64,000 nucleotides of DNA, from assembly GCF_000226095.1 (NCBI RefSeq), contig NC_016473.1:2914001-2978000 (forward strand), read 5' to 3'. The position numbers were made by a program, and so were the translations under genes. The notes under the pieces are model-generated. The model saw only the letters and a list, made by a program, of their open reading frames with translations. It ran no database searches and was not told where the DNA came from. Positions 12,501 to 24,798 of the stretch are shown in pieces. How positions within the stretch are numbered: position 1 is the first letter of the stretch; every line of letters starts with the position of its first letter. The stretch is from Thermothelomyces thermophilus ATCC 42464 (lineage: Eukaryota; Ascomycota; Sordariomycetes; Sordariales; Chaetomiaceae).

Positions 12501-15156
12501 AAGCCATCCCTGCTGCGATCTCCAGGAATCCGACAGATACCTTGGAAACGAGCATGCTCTCTACTACCGGAAGTCGGACGAAGAGATTACCGCCACACGC
12601 CAGAAGGTGGCGGACAAGGCTCGCGTGCCGGAGGCTTGGGAAGAGAAGTATGAAAGGCTTCTTGAGGAGGAGGCGACGCCATCGCTCAAGACGCTGCGCA
12701 ATCTCCTCAGTGAAGGCGAAAAAATACCATATGAACTCCCGTCGCTCCCGGTGCTAAGGGCATTTGTTGATCGATGCAATCACTGGGTTGAGGAAGCGAC
12801 CTACTACACGGTCCGGAAACAGCAGAATCGTCGAAAGAACGAAAAGGTGTGGCAGACGGGGGCCCGCAAGTCAATTGGGAACGGACAGCAGGACCAGAAA
12901 GAACGAGAGATGCGGAGCGTGTCAAACATTTACCGCCTCCTAGACGAAGCCAAGCAAATTGGTTTCGACTGCCCGGAGATTCCCCAGCTGCAAGAACGCG
13001 CGGATGCCATCAAGACGTTCCAAGAGGACGCAAGGAAAATGCTCGAACACCGCCAAACCCGCTCCATCGGCACGGTTGAGAAGCTACTGGAGGAAGGACA
13101 GAGTTTCAATGTCGACATTCCAGAGCTTGAGCAGCTAACGCGTCTTCTCGATCAGCTCCAATGGAACGAAAAGGCCAGCAGCAGCAGACACACGTACATG
13201 ACGTTGGACGACGTCAGGGAGCTCATTGACGAAGGGCACCGTCTCAACGTGCCGGTTTACAACGACCACCTTGCTTTCTACACGGACCAGCTGACGTCGG
13301 GCCACATGTGGGATAAGAAAGTCAGGGAACTGATCAGCGCCGACTCGATCCATTATCCGCAACTACAAGCGCTAGCCGACCAGGTAGTGGCGAACGGTTG
13401 GCCAGTGTGTCCGGAAACCATGGCCGCCGTAGATCAAATTCTGCATAAGCAGCGCGAAGCTCACCGGCAGATCATGGACCTGAATGAACGGTCCCAGAAT
13501 CCTGATTACAGGAAGAGGCCAAAGTATGCCGAAGTTGCCGAGGTCATGAAGAAGATCGAGGAACTTCAGGCCAAGCCGACCGGGACGCACGAGCTCGAAA
13601 AGGAGCAAAAAAGGCACGAAGACTGGATGCGCAAGGGGAAGAAGCTCTTTGGAAAGACTAATGCGCCGCTCCACATCCTCAAGAGCCACATGGAGTACGT
13701 TCTTGATCGCAACCTTGACTGCTTCGACATTGTTCACGACAAGCCTCGAGTGCCCGCAGAGCCTGCGTCGCGGGAGCCGACACCCGACAAAGATAAGGGC
13801 AATCGCTGGGAGGATCCGAAGTTCCGCGAGGTGTTCTGCATATGCCGACGCACCGAGGCTGGTATGATGATTGAGTGCGAGCTGTGCCATGAGTGGTACC
13901 ATGGAAAGTGCCTCAAAATCGCCCGCGGCAAAGTCAAAGAAGACGACAAGTACACGTGCCCAATCTGTGATTGGCGCGTAAAGATTCCCCGCGATGCCGC
14001 GCGGCCAAAGCTCGAGGATCTTGTGGCCTGGCAGGAGGAGATCCCTAGCTTGCCCTTTCAACCGGAAGAGGAGGAAGTGCTCAAGAAGATCATTGACAAT
14101 GCGACGGAGTTCCGTAACCACATCAGCGTGTACTGCAACCCCATCATGGCCACGGCTTCCGAGGCAGAGACACAGAGGTTTTACCTCCGCAAGATCGAGG
14201 GCGCTGAGATCCTCTTGGCCTACGAGACCAACTTCTTCAGACAGGAGTTGCACAAGTGGAGTCCGGTAGCGCCTGAACCGCCCCCCGTCCTGGAGGTTTC
14301 CAAGAGCACTCGCAAACCGAGGCCGACAAAGCTGCAAAAGCTGCTCGCCCAATACGGCGTCGATGATCCCGATGACTTGCCAGAGCACGTCAAGGGCAAG
14401 GCTAACAGCCTGAAACGCAAGGCTCTGAATGCAGAGGCCGCGGCCGCCGCGGCATCGGCTCCTTCCGGCTCGATCATGATGGTGAGTAGTCCCGAATATC
14501 CACTGTCTCATCATTCTTTGTTCCCGCGAAACTCATCCGCGCAGCCCCCAGCGCCAGGTCTCCCAAGCAGTTCGCACTCGGGCGGGGCTGATTCGTCGTC
14601 TTCGCGGAATCAGCAGAGCCAAGGCGGACTGCGCGCCGATTCGATGAACATTGATTCATCCTCGGCTCATCCGACCCTTTTCCTCCGCGATGGCACCGGA
14701 CCCGGTCCGCAACTGCTCATTTCGGCCGAATCGACACACGACCTTGAGGAGCGCCTTCTGCGCGGCACTTTCGACGACGACGAGCTCAACGCGCATCTGT
14801 CGACCGAACAAGGCAAGGCCAGGGTTCTCGAGATCCTGTCGCGCACCGACACCGGCCGGCGCCGTGCGGAAGAGATCTTTGGTCCTGACGTGTGGGGCGA
14901 TCGCAACCGTGACGGGCCCAGCGGGGCACGAGACAACGACCCCATTGGCATTGGCGTTGGGAACGAAGGGGATGGAGACGACAGCATGTTTGTGGAGTTA
15001 GTCAATCAGGACGACGATGAGGATGGGGACCAGCATCACCAGCGGAAAAAGGGCAGTGGCGTTTCCGATCAGCAGCAACATCCGTCAAATGCGGCGGAGG
15101 TCTTGGAGGAGCGCGACCAGGCGGCGTCGTGGATGGATGCAAGGAAGGAATCTTAG
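9588..15156 (+). CDS. KDM5: KDM5-type histone H3K4 demethylase (JmjN-ARID-PHD-JmjC-PLU1-PHD)
   Basis: Nuclear Fe(II)/2-oxoglutarate oxygenase; the family removes methyl groups from H3K4me3/me2. Exons: 9588-9956, 10026-10074, 10144-10959, 11045-11136 and 11191-15156, giving 1763 residues, or 1742 if a further 63-bp intron at 14482-14544 is spliced. Domain order: JmjN (about 75-120, ending WNPDF), ARID (about 143-235, [13 protein letters not shown] to YEEYLR), PHD1 (about 444-490, CEQCGKG...CPRC), JmjC (about 596-736), C5HC2 finger (about 824-881), PLU-1 helical region, and PHD2 (about 1322-1368, [17 protein letters not shown]). The predicted iron ligands are present: His630 and Glu632 in CWHNED, and His718 in YHAGFN. 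The C-terminus is acidic and disordered. The intron at 10075-10143 is 69 bp with no stop, and splicing it restores [13 protein letters not shown]. All domains look intact. Confidence 0.94.
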
Positions 15157-18100
15157 TCGGATTTGGAAGGCTTTTCCTAAGGCGTCCATGCTCCACCGAA
15201 CCAGCGGCGCGGTGCTTGAGGGCGGATGTCTCCAGTTGGGATTCTTGCGCGGTGACGGGACACTTGGAGTGGTGGGTTTGTTCTTTAGAGCGGTGCATTG
15301 CGGACGGTTTGTGTGGGCTGATGGCTGGTCGAGGGCGTTTGCTGGCGTTTAAAGATCGTTGCTTTTTCCAAGCCGAAAAGTAAGGGTCTTTCTAAAAGAG
15401 GCAGGATTGCTCTGGAACGGATATTACCGCAGCGTCATTGATATCCCGATGCTATCTTTGTATGTACAGTACTATTGTATTCTATTACTTGCGACCAGCC
15501 AATGTTGCCATGAACGGTTAAAAAGGGGGCTGAGGATGGAGGCAGGCATGGTGGCGTTGCTCTCATTAGAGACTCGCTCTCCCTAAGCACTACGGATTAC
15601 ACCAGTGGAATTGGGGTGTTTGCAAGAGAGTTGAGTAATTCCAATGTCTCGAGGGCACTTGCTTCGCCGGAATAACAAGCAATATGGAAGGTTCACCGGC
15701 ATTGGCCTGCATATCCAGCATCCCTTGACTCGCGATTATTCTGAAGGTTTGCGTGGTGTGATCGGCCGTTAGCGATTCATGTCTCCTCTTCTTGGGTGTG
15801 GGGTATAGTGTACTCCGTAGAGAGAGTATTGTACCCTGTGCATATGACATGTGGCACCACCCGCTCGCTCGGGTCCGCCCAGACAGCTTGCGGTACACTG
15901 CATCCCAAGAATGTGCACATGCAGGGACCTGACAGGCATGTGTGTGTGTTTTAGAACGTCCATACATGGGATGTATATGCTGTACATACATAAGGTACAT
16001 AAGGTATGTATGTACCTAAGGTACCTTAAATACGGTACCTACCTCACAACTGATTAACTTGGGCATACCGTAAGGCATCTTCTGGGAGTCCGCCGCCTGG
16101 ACGTGGTGCTGTATTTCGTACACACGCAAAGTTGCGCATGTGTGTACGTACAGTACATACACCACATACCTACTTGAGGTACATACATACCTCCTGGCTT
16201 CGGTGGTGTTTGTGGTGCGGAATGGTGCGGAATACAAGATGTGTGTACTCGGAGGCTGCGAGCCGAAACCAAGCGATCGGGGCAGCAGCAGACTGGATGC
16301 AAAACAGCCACGGAAATTTATGCACATAACGAACTTGGTGTACCCCGCTCTCGATTAACTACTTCTTCATGAACGAAAAGACGCTGGTTTGACGAAAGAA
16401 CGGGCGTCTGTGCTGATCCCAGGCGCCCTGTGGCAACCCTCGACCTTATCCCGAATCATCTTTTAGGATCCTTGTATGGAATTGGTGGACCGCCACTGAG
16501 GACGATCCCTGGAAACAACGGACCATTCCAGCAGGCAGATCTTTCTCGTTGGAAGTGTATTGCGTAGTGTAGTGTGCTCGGTAGAGGTGCCCCTTGCGCC
16601 TGCGCGCTTGGAGGGGATGTCTATCTTAACTAAACCCAACTGCAGTTTCCCTTGTCCCAGTGTGCATACAAAGGAGAAAATGATTTTGAGGAAACGTGCT
16701 GTGTAAACGCGAGTGTATTGCGTCTTCACCCCACACCCTAACCGAGCCTTTATCCATGCAGTTGCCAGACCATCAAAGGCCGCCTCCACATGACCGTTCC
16801 ATTGTGTAGTGTAGAGACCGCCTTGGGTGCAGGTGATCTTGGGGCGAGACGCAATAGGAAAAGTCGCATCGATCCCTAGATGAGATTCGTGGCCGTGGAG
16901 AGGAGAGGGGGAGAAAGGGGACTTCCCATCATTGGCACTCCGTAGTTAGACCGATTTTTGTGCCCGGCTCGCCAGCCACAATATTGGGGCGCGCTAGCAG
17001 ATCTTGTCGATCCGTCGGCAATGCTCTGGCCCACTCCGCTGTGTGTGTGTGTGGTTGGGTGTGTGTGTACGGAGTATGGTCGGGCGTAGGCTCGTAGGTA
17101 CTATTCTGTTATGCACTGTATGTATGTATGTATAGTACATACCAGAGTAACTGATGCCACAAAGTCGTGGAATTCCAGGTTGCGCTCACATGGCGGCGCG
17201 ACGGCTCCAGATTAGGTTTCGTGCAGAAACATGAGCTTTTTCGTCGGGGCGGGCGGGGCCCCGAAATTCGAAACCCAATAACTAGTTAAGCTCCAGACGC
17301 CTCCAATTTGGAAGGCAGGAGAGGGCTTGGGATCTCGTCCGGGCGCACCTGGACGATGCAGCAGTAGTGTATGGAAGAAGGGGGCAACTAGGACCGACGG
17401 ACAAATCTCCATGCATATTTTCTGGATTCTTCCTAGCTCACTTATGTTTGTTCGAAGCAGGGCTTGGTCCTCAGGCTGGGGCGGCACAAGGCGTCGATGT
17501 TCCATGCCTCTGGGCTCGCGCCGGCTTCTTAACGCTAAGCGCGCTTTAGTTAGTGCCGGCCCAGGAGAGGAATTGCGTTGCGCGCGCTATACTAGTGTAT
17601 GGCAAGTAATCCACTACTGCCCATGAGGGCGCCAGCGTCTCCAGGTGCCCTCTCGGTTGTTCTATCTTATACACTATAGTATGGATACGAGACCGAGCAT
17701 CTCCTCTGCTAATATTTCGATTGGCCAGCTCCAGGATCTTCAGCGTGCAAAGACCCTTGGCGTGCAGTTAGCTTGGCGATCTGCAAAGGTCAACCTTGAT
17801 GTTGAGCGTCCGCCTGCTGGGTATGAATGGGCTCTTCTCCAGATGGTGCTTGTTCCAGGGCTGGCACAACTGCGACAAACGATTGGACGTAATAAGTACG
17901 GATTATAGGTGTATGTATGTATGTACGTTGTTACATCTTGCGACAATGGATGGTGGTGACCCATCGGAAACGACTCTGGTATTGTGAATTGAACCCTACA
18001 CTAGCCATCAAACGACGAAAGCTAACGAGCTGGATAAATTACATATATGTATGTATATGCGGTGTACACAGTATGTTTGGATGTGCGTACAGCACACCTC

Positions 18101-19835
18101 ATAGCAACTTCCTGGTGTACACTAGGCAAAGCACACGGCTCGGTCTGACGGATTTCGCAGGTGGGCTCGGATCAGAGAGCCAGGCCGAGCCGTAATGGTG
18201 GGCTGACGTTGCGCCGTACCTGCAGACGAACCACGGTCTCAGACAGGGGGCCCTGATCATGTTTGTTAGCCCGGCCGTAGCGCCATTTTTGGGAGGCCCA
18301 ACTGGAATGCCTCCCGGCGGTAGCGTGCAGGGGTGTCGCCCTCCTGCCCACAAAGTCGGGTATTGGTGGGGAGCAACACAGCGGTTCTCGACTGGCGGAA
18401 AAGCTTCCATGGCGTCACGAATCATCGCCTGAAGCAACGGGCTACGCTAGTGAACACTACCCTAGTCTAATCAGAGATGTATTACGCAGTAGTGTATACG
18501 GAATACACTATGTATGTACTTTTACACTAACTCGCGCAGTGAACGATCTAGTGCGGTAAAGTGGACCGAGTCGTGAAATCACGGTCACCTCACCTCCGGG
18601 ACTTGAACTCGAGGGCTTGTGCAGGGCATCGCGCGGCACCTGCTTCATTAAAATGGGGACGGTGTCCTTCTTGTAATCCTCCTTTCTTGATACCCGATGT
18701 TCGGTCCATTTTTTTGCAAGTTCCGTGGCCAAATTGCCCGACCTACGCTTCCTTGGAAAAAGATCCCTCACTCGCCCCCCTGTTCTCCGCGAGGTGACCC
18801 AGACTATTCCTGAAAGCGTTATTATCGCTCGATCTGGCCATTGCTCGGTCAAAGTAACGGTCTCTTTGCTTGAAAAGAGAAAAGTCAGGGACGGGCACCA
18901 AAGAATCAGAGCCACTTTGCGAAAGGAACGAGGGATAAACGGGCGGGATAACGGGTAGAAGCGACCGGATCGCCGAGCTTGTGGCGCGCGGAGTCTTGCG
19001 ACGCGCTTGACGAAACTTAACCGACCCTTTTCTTTTTTTTTTTTTTTTTTGAGGGGCAAGCCAATCCGGTATGAGCGCGCTTTTTCCTTTGCTCGAACCA
19101 CTGCAAGTGATGCCCTGGTGGTGCAGCTGCTACCATGGGAAACCAGGGCCGATGCATTTCCCCTCCAATTTCCCCTAGTGTGTGTGTGCCTGAGCAAGGG
19201 TGGCAGGACCTCCCCCCCCCCCCCCCCCCGAGAGCTTTTGAAGAAGGCACCAGGTGCCAGTGCTTGTCCTGCGAGACCCCACCTTACCCCTCTTCATCCG
19301 CCGAGCTCCCAGGGTCACCTTGGCAGGTTCCCGCCGTTCGGGACCGGGTCCATGTGAAGAGCTCAAGGGCAAGGGCTTGCTCACTCGCTCTCAGTTTGTT
19401 GGGTCCAGCCGTTCTCCGACGTCAAAACATATTGCCCAGCGTTCCCGCTGACCCCTGCGGTGCAGAAACCCCCGTTTCCGTCGCTCTGCACCATCGTTTG
19501 CGTGCCGAACCACAAAACAAAACAGCAACCCTCCCGACACCAGTCTTTCCCCCCAATTTACCGCATCTTGCGATCGAACGACGCTCGCCTGCACTGGTAG
19601 CGCAGACTTGAGCCAGTCCAAACCGGTTACCTTGCCACCGATAGACTTGGTTATCAAGCTTCAGCGGCTGTCATCCAATCACAACCGCCCCCGGCCACGC
19701 CTGCTTCCACCCCCACTGCGTCACGAGAGCTTCTTGAACCCAACTATCGGTACCCAACACGGCCACCTGCAGACTGCAGCTGCTTTGCCGATCGAGCGCC
19801 ACTACCCGTCCACTGGGAGAACCAGCACAGCTGAC
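15157..19835. other. 4.7-kb gene-free region with short repeats
   Basis: Apart from the KDM5 3' end and the URC4 leader I see no supported gene. The region carries many TACAT/GTATGTATG and GGTACCTAAGG-type palindromic runs (15.95-16.2, 17.1, 17.9 and 18.05 kb), a GT microsatellite near 17041-17068, a T-run near 19029 and an 18-base C-run at 19212-19229. Frames at 17690-17908 (plus) and 18508-19197 (minus) are open but show no recognisable domain. Confidence 0.5.
19212..19229. repeat. C(18) homopolymer
   Basis: Eighteen consecutive C residues. It lies in the presumed upstream region of URC4, about 600 bp before its start, and is likely to vary in length. Confidence 0.95.
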
Positions 19836-21790
19836 ATGGGCCTGTTTTCGAGGAGGGACCGGGTGCCGAAAGCGGCGGCCGAACCCCAGCCTGAACTTCC
19901 AAGCTCGCAATCAAAAACATCTCTCGGATCGGGCTCCTCTAGCATTATCACTCCCATTAACACAACCTCCCGCGTCATGAACCGCACATCGGCTGGGACC
20001 ACGAGCACCGGCGGCCCCGGCACCCCGCTCACTCCCTTCTCTCCCGGCCCAACGCCCGGAGCTGGTGTCGGAATGCTCAGGTCACCAGACCCGCAGCTTG
20101 ACCCCGCCGGCTATCTGCGCAGCTTGGGCGCCGTCCGCGAACGATGCAAGATCGTGACGGCGAAAGCGTGCAAGAATGAGTTGCTGCATTTCAATGTTGA
20201 CATGCAAAAATTCCCGGATGTTGTATCGTTCGTTGCCAATATCATCAAGGCAAGTCCCGCAGCCCTGCGACTTGCAAGGTTCTCCTACAAGTTGTTTCTT
20301 TCTTCTTCGGTCCTCGGCGGACTTCTCGCCCAGTAAACTAACCGCCCCAATACAGCGAGATTACGATGCGCCATTCACAAACATCCCTGGGCATGGCCGG
20401 TATCAGCATTTCGGTGTCGGCGGGCGCGACAGGATCGCTCATCTCTTGGCGACTTGGGCGGAGGAGGTCGACAATACGGAGAAGTGCAAGCGCCTGATAG
20501 ACCTCTTCCTGGTTAGCGTGCTGCTGGATGCTGGCGCTGGCACGCAATGGAGCTACAAGAGCTCCGAGAATGGGCGAGTCTACAGACGCTCTGAAGGCAT
20601 CGCCATTGCGACTCTAGAAATGTTCAAGACGGTATGTCGACCCTCCCTGCAGGTTTGTGTTCAAGATAACCTGACATCCGTCACAGGGACTCTTCTCTGG
20701 CAACAGCAGCAACAAGTACCAGGTCGACAAGGAGGGTTTGCGACAATTGACCGTGGAGAGACTTGCCCAGGGCTTACAGTCGAAACCTGGGAACGAGATG
20801 GCCGGCCTTGAAGGCCGGGCCCAGCTCTTGATCCGCCTTGGGGTGGCATTGGAGAACAAGGAATTCTTCGGCGAGGATGGCCGACCAGGCAATATGCTTG
20901 GTAAGGCTCCCTCGGGTCCATCTTTTTTTTTTTTTTTTTTTTGTTTTATCTCTCCTTGAGAGGTGTCGATGCTGACAACAGATTCAGATTACATTCTCTC
21001 CCACCCGGCAACCCAGGCCTCTAGTGTAATCACCGTCCCGATGCCGGTACTCTGGAATGTTCTTATGAACGGTCTCGACCCGGTCTGGCCTCCATCCCGA
21101 ACAGCAATCAACGGTGTCCCGCTCGGCGACGCTTGGCCTTGCAACTCGATGCCGCAGCCCGCACAGTCGCCAAGCAGCCCGACATTTTCGCCCTTTCCCA
21201 ACACAACAGGCCAGTCCAATGGCGTCGCGCCGTGGGAATGCATTCTTCCCTTCCATAAGCTCACACAATGGCTCACATACTCGCTCATGCAACCCATGCA
21301 GAGTATTATGAAAATCCAGTTTGCTGGCCAGGAGCTGCTTACCGGTTTACCAGAGTACCGGAACGGCGGCCTGTTTGTCGACCTCGGTGTCTTGACCCTC
21401 AAGCCTGAGGACCAAGAGCGCGGTCTCCAGCACTACGCGGAGTACTGCCAGCGTACTGGAACCAAAGAGGTCGAGGTAGCACCCATGTTCGAGCCTGGCG
21501 ACGATGTCATTGTCGAATGGCGCGGAGTCACAGTGGGATTCCTCGACATGTTGACCGCCGAGGTCAACAAGGCGTTGAAGAACGAGCTGGCCGGGAACGA
21601 GTTGACTTTAGCGCAGGTATTGGAGGCAGGGAGCTGGAAGGTTTGTAACCCCATTCACCCTGCCCATGTCACCCTCGGGGAGTTCACCTGCTGACAACGG
21701 CTCTAGGGAGGAAGAGAGATTGCCGAAGTCAGCCGGCCGAACACCAAGGAACCGCCCATTCTCATTGACAGTGACGGGACGGTGTTTTAG
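19836..21790 (+). CDS. URC4: Uracil catabolism protein 4 (DUF1688)
   Basis: DUF1688 protein. In Lachancea kluyveri URC4 is one of the genes needed to use uracil as nitrogen source; its exact reaction is not settled. Exons: 19836-20249, 20356-20631, 20687-20900, 20982-21640 and 21707-21790; 548 residues. The first 75 or so residues are Ser/Thr/Pro-rich and disordered. The conserved domain starts at about LDPAGYLRSLGAVRERC and carries HGRYQHFGVGGRDRI and the long hydrophobic C-terminal half. It ends in DGTVF just before the stop. Intron 1 (20250-20355) begins GCAAGT after AAG and has a CTAAC branch, so it appears to be a GC-AG intron; a GT donor there breaks the frame or is much weaker. Intron 3 contains a long T-run. 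The start is the first ATG in frame. Confidence 0.92.
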
Positions 21791-24700
21791 AAGATTCAAA
21801 ATTCGAGGCAGACAATAATAAGTGTTCAGATGAGAACGGCGCAGCAAAGATGCACCCAGGTCGTTGTATGGGCTGAGGCATTGCATAGTTGTGTTTTCGC
21901 ACCGGCTTTGGCCCCGTTTCCTCGGTTATGGTCGGTGGCAGTCGGCCTGCATCGGTGTGGTCCCGCATTTTGCCATCGTGTGCTTGCTGTAACCATCAGC
22001 ATCTGCTTACAAAGGTCCGTGCCACATGACATTACTTTTGCATCCATGATTTGGTAAAGTTTCTTTGACCTGTGTTATTGCAAAGCGTTTTACTATCCCA
22101 ATCTTAAAATAAATAGAGCCCAGGATTTCATTCTGTTTCGACCAAACTAGGGATTCGTCAACCTTCTCAAATACAAAACTCGTCGAGGTCTGTTGCGTAC
22201 GTTAGTCAAGTGCGCAAACCTCATGTGAGGGGTTAATTACACGAGCCCCATAATTACGTGTGAAGCGATACCTGACCCTCGGGCAAGGGGCTAGAGAAGA
22301 ACAAATGACCAGAGTTGGGGGTTGGACGCTGCCATTCATACGGATTACTCTCTGAAACATTTCCGTGCCCCTGGGTATTTTACTCGTGTCTTTTCCCCTC
22401 GTCCTTGTCAACCTTGATCCGCAACTCACAACATGCCCGGGTTTCTGATCTTCCGCTCGGGAGTGTTTGAGCCGACCAACCTGAAGCAACCAAGCTTCGG
22501 TACCTTTTTTTACTCTGCTATTTAGACATTTTTTCGGACTCTGTAGTCAATCTGGGAGGACTACCAAACGTACTTTGGTAAACTGCTCAAGTGTGCGGTG
22601 ACTTGCTCAAATTAGATATCGTATTGCCGCCGTGAAAATCAAGTTTGCATTGTCAGCATCCCTAGCCTGCCCGCATGTTTCTCGCTGAGCTTCCAACACG
22701 TTCTTAATAGAGAAGCACGACTGACTAGGCGGTGGAGATCCTTGTGCTGTTTGGAGGAGGTAATGTTTGGAGAATGAGGACCATTAATAAAGGAAAGGAA
22801 TGAACTGAAGCCAAAACGCCAAATAAGCAATTAAATAGTTCGCCTTCTTTGTTTATACCTTCTGACAAATTTTTAATTAACCGGTACTAACCTTAGAACA
22901 CAGCACCTCGCTCGACTATCGTAAAACTTCACCAGTGGAGTGGTGACAGGATGCGGTTCATTGCTCTCTTGAGGTAGCACCTGCTTCTACTTCCGTTAAT
23001 TAAATTAGACATCAGTAGCGTTAGAGCCTGAGGCAAAAACGGCTCGAAGTAATAGATCTGGAGCGCTTTGTGCCCTGCCTCGCCGGCTAATTACGTCGTA
23101 GTTATCACTTGCTGCCCCAGATTTGCTACCTCCCAACTCTCGAGTCCTTCTGGCGTCTTCGATTGAGATTGTTCAACACGGAGAGTAAATAAACGACATT
23201 GAAATCAGGGTGTTTTAGGCCGAATGATCGTTCAAAAAGAGGACCCGCAAAGAATCGTGTCATCTTTCTCTTGTTCGAGGCCTGAGCTCGCCGGAAACAT
23301 CGGTCGGCGGTTGGATTCCAAATTCTTTTAATCTCGGAACTGGCCTCTGTACCGCCGCCAGAATCAAAACTTTCTAGTACGTTTTCCCCAATACTTCGAC
23401 TTGTTTTCGATCTGTATAGCGGCCGAGGAACATCTCGAGATGTTTTACTTGCCGTTGGTTGTGGTGGCGCTCAATTACTTTAATGCTCATCGCCGCGGGG
23501 GCGCGACAATGCCGCCAGTTAATACGCCTACAGTCCGTGCGAGTCCGACTGGTGGAGTGCTCCAAGATGTCAGGTCGCGTATCAGAAACGACAGGTACGC
23601 GAATGACCAGTTTTGCAGGTAGGCGGCATTTTCTCTCTCCGCTCGACAAGTGCTAATTAATTATTATTAGTGGACGTCTGCGACTGAGCAGGGACTATTA
23701 ATTACCAAACCATGCAGAGCAGATTGTCCGCTATTTCGCTCCTCCAGTAACCGACATTAATGATAGTCAAACTCATGATCATCAACAGCAGTGAGGAGAG
23801 ACTCAATGGCGAATGTGTTGCCTTGTCTATGCCATGATCCACCGTTCACTTGGCTTGTGCTGGTTATTATAGACGGAGCGGGGGATCAAGCGGCAAGCAA
23901 TAGTTACGAGCCCGCCAATGAGAGGGCCCTTGGCGATTGGGAGTTGGCCATGACAAATCACGCATAACTCGGTCATGTCTCAATAGTCTCGATGGAGCGT
24001 TCCCGTCCCCCATTTGTGAATGGGGTTTCTATACGACCATGCCAACCTGCAATCACCGCGTGCAGGACGAGGCCCAAGGCGACAAACCCTGAAACATCCG
24101 GAGTAAAGAGAGACTGAGAGGTTGAAAGCCGTGCCTCGAGACTGAGGATTATTTGTCTAGTGTGGTAATTAATAATCTAATAACCAGAGCTTACCTATGA
24201 AGCTCGATACTTTCATATCTGGAATGTCCCAGCTTAATATTCGTCTCTTTTGGTGATTTTCCGAGGCTGTTAACATACGACATAGATATCTCCTAATACC
24301 GACATATGGGGTGTTCTTCCGTCTGTGTCTACCTAATACCTAACAGGCGACATCACGCGAGGCCCGTTGCTCTCTTTCTGTACGCAAGAGGGCAGCGGAG
24401 AGGTGAACTCCGCTCTCTTCTAAGGTAACGGTGCTTCTCGTCAAGAGCTCAAGACAGCTTTGACCAACTTTTTATGGAAAATTCCATGCAGTGGATGTAG
24501 TATCGGCCAATAAGTGCTGTGCCACGCACCGCTAGAAGCGATGTTTACTCATCCAAAGGTAAGCAATCGCGGTTGTGAATGCGACATGGCACAACTAAGC
24601 AACGACTTGGTCCGGTGACTTTTGGAACCTTTAGAGCGGAGTTATCACCTACCTGCCTTAGATGTAACTATATATAATATGCCCACCCCAAGTCCGCCGT

Positions 24701-24798
24701 CGCGGCCATCATCCTGGAGGAGAACGTCCGTCCCGGACTGTCCTTAGCCAGAGATTAATCAATTACGGAGACGTTTTCCTCTCTCTCACTTGTCAGCA
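21791..24798. other. 3.0-kb AT-rich spacer
   Basis: No supported gene. TTAATTA/TAATTAAT elements recur (for example near 22860, 22990, 23650, 23700, 24165). The right end is the promoter of the Thr/Val-rich secreted protein. Confidence 0.5.
24669..24677 (+). promoter_or_regulatory. TATA box of the Thr/Val-rich protein gene
   Basis: TATATATAA lies 122 bp before the ATG at 24799, in a GC-containing context. It is consistent with a regulated, strongly expressed gene. Confidence 0.55.

Noticed and set aside
13372-14514. Minus-strand frame of 380 codons
   Set aside because: Antisense to the PLU-1/PHD2 part of KDM5. Its composition mirrors the sense codons and it shows no motif.
17645-17908. Small plus-strand frame of 87 codons
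   Set aside because: No domain, no close homologue that I recognise, and it sits among microrepeats.
18590-18650. TTCAAGT loop resembling a tRNA T-arm on the minus strand
   Set aside because: The stem has an A-C mismatch, and no matching acceptor, D or anticodon arms are found upstream.
18508-19197. Minus-strand frame of 229 codons
   Set aside because: It includes a poly-Lys run from a T homopolymer and no recognisable domain. The end near 18600 looks somewhat protein-like, but that is not enough to call a gene.
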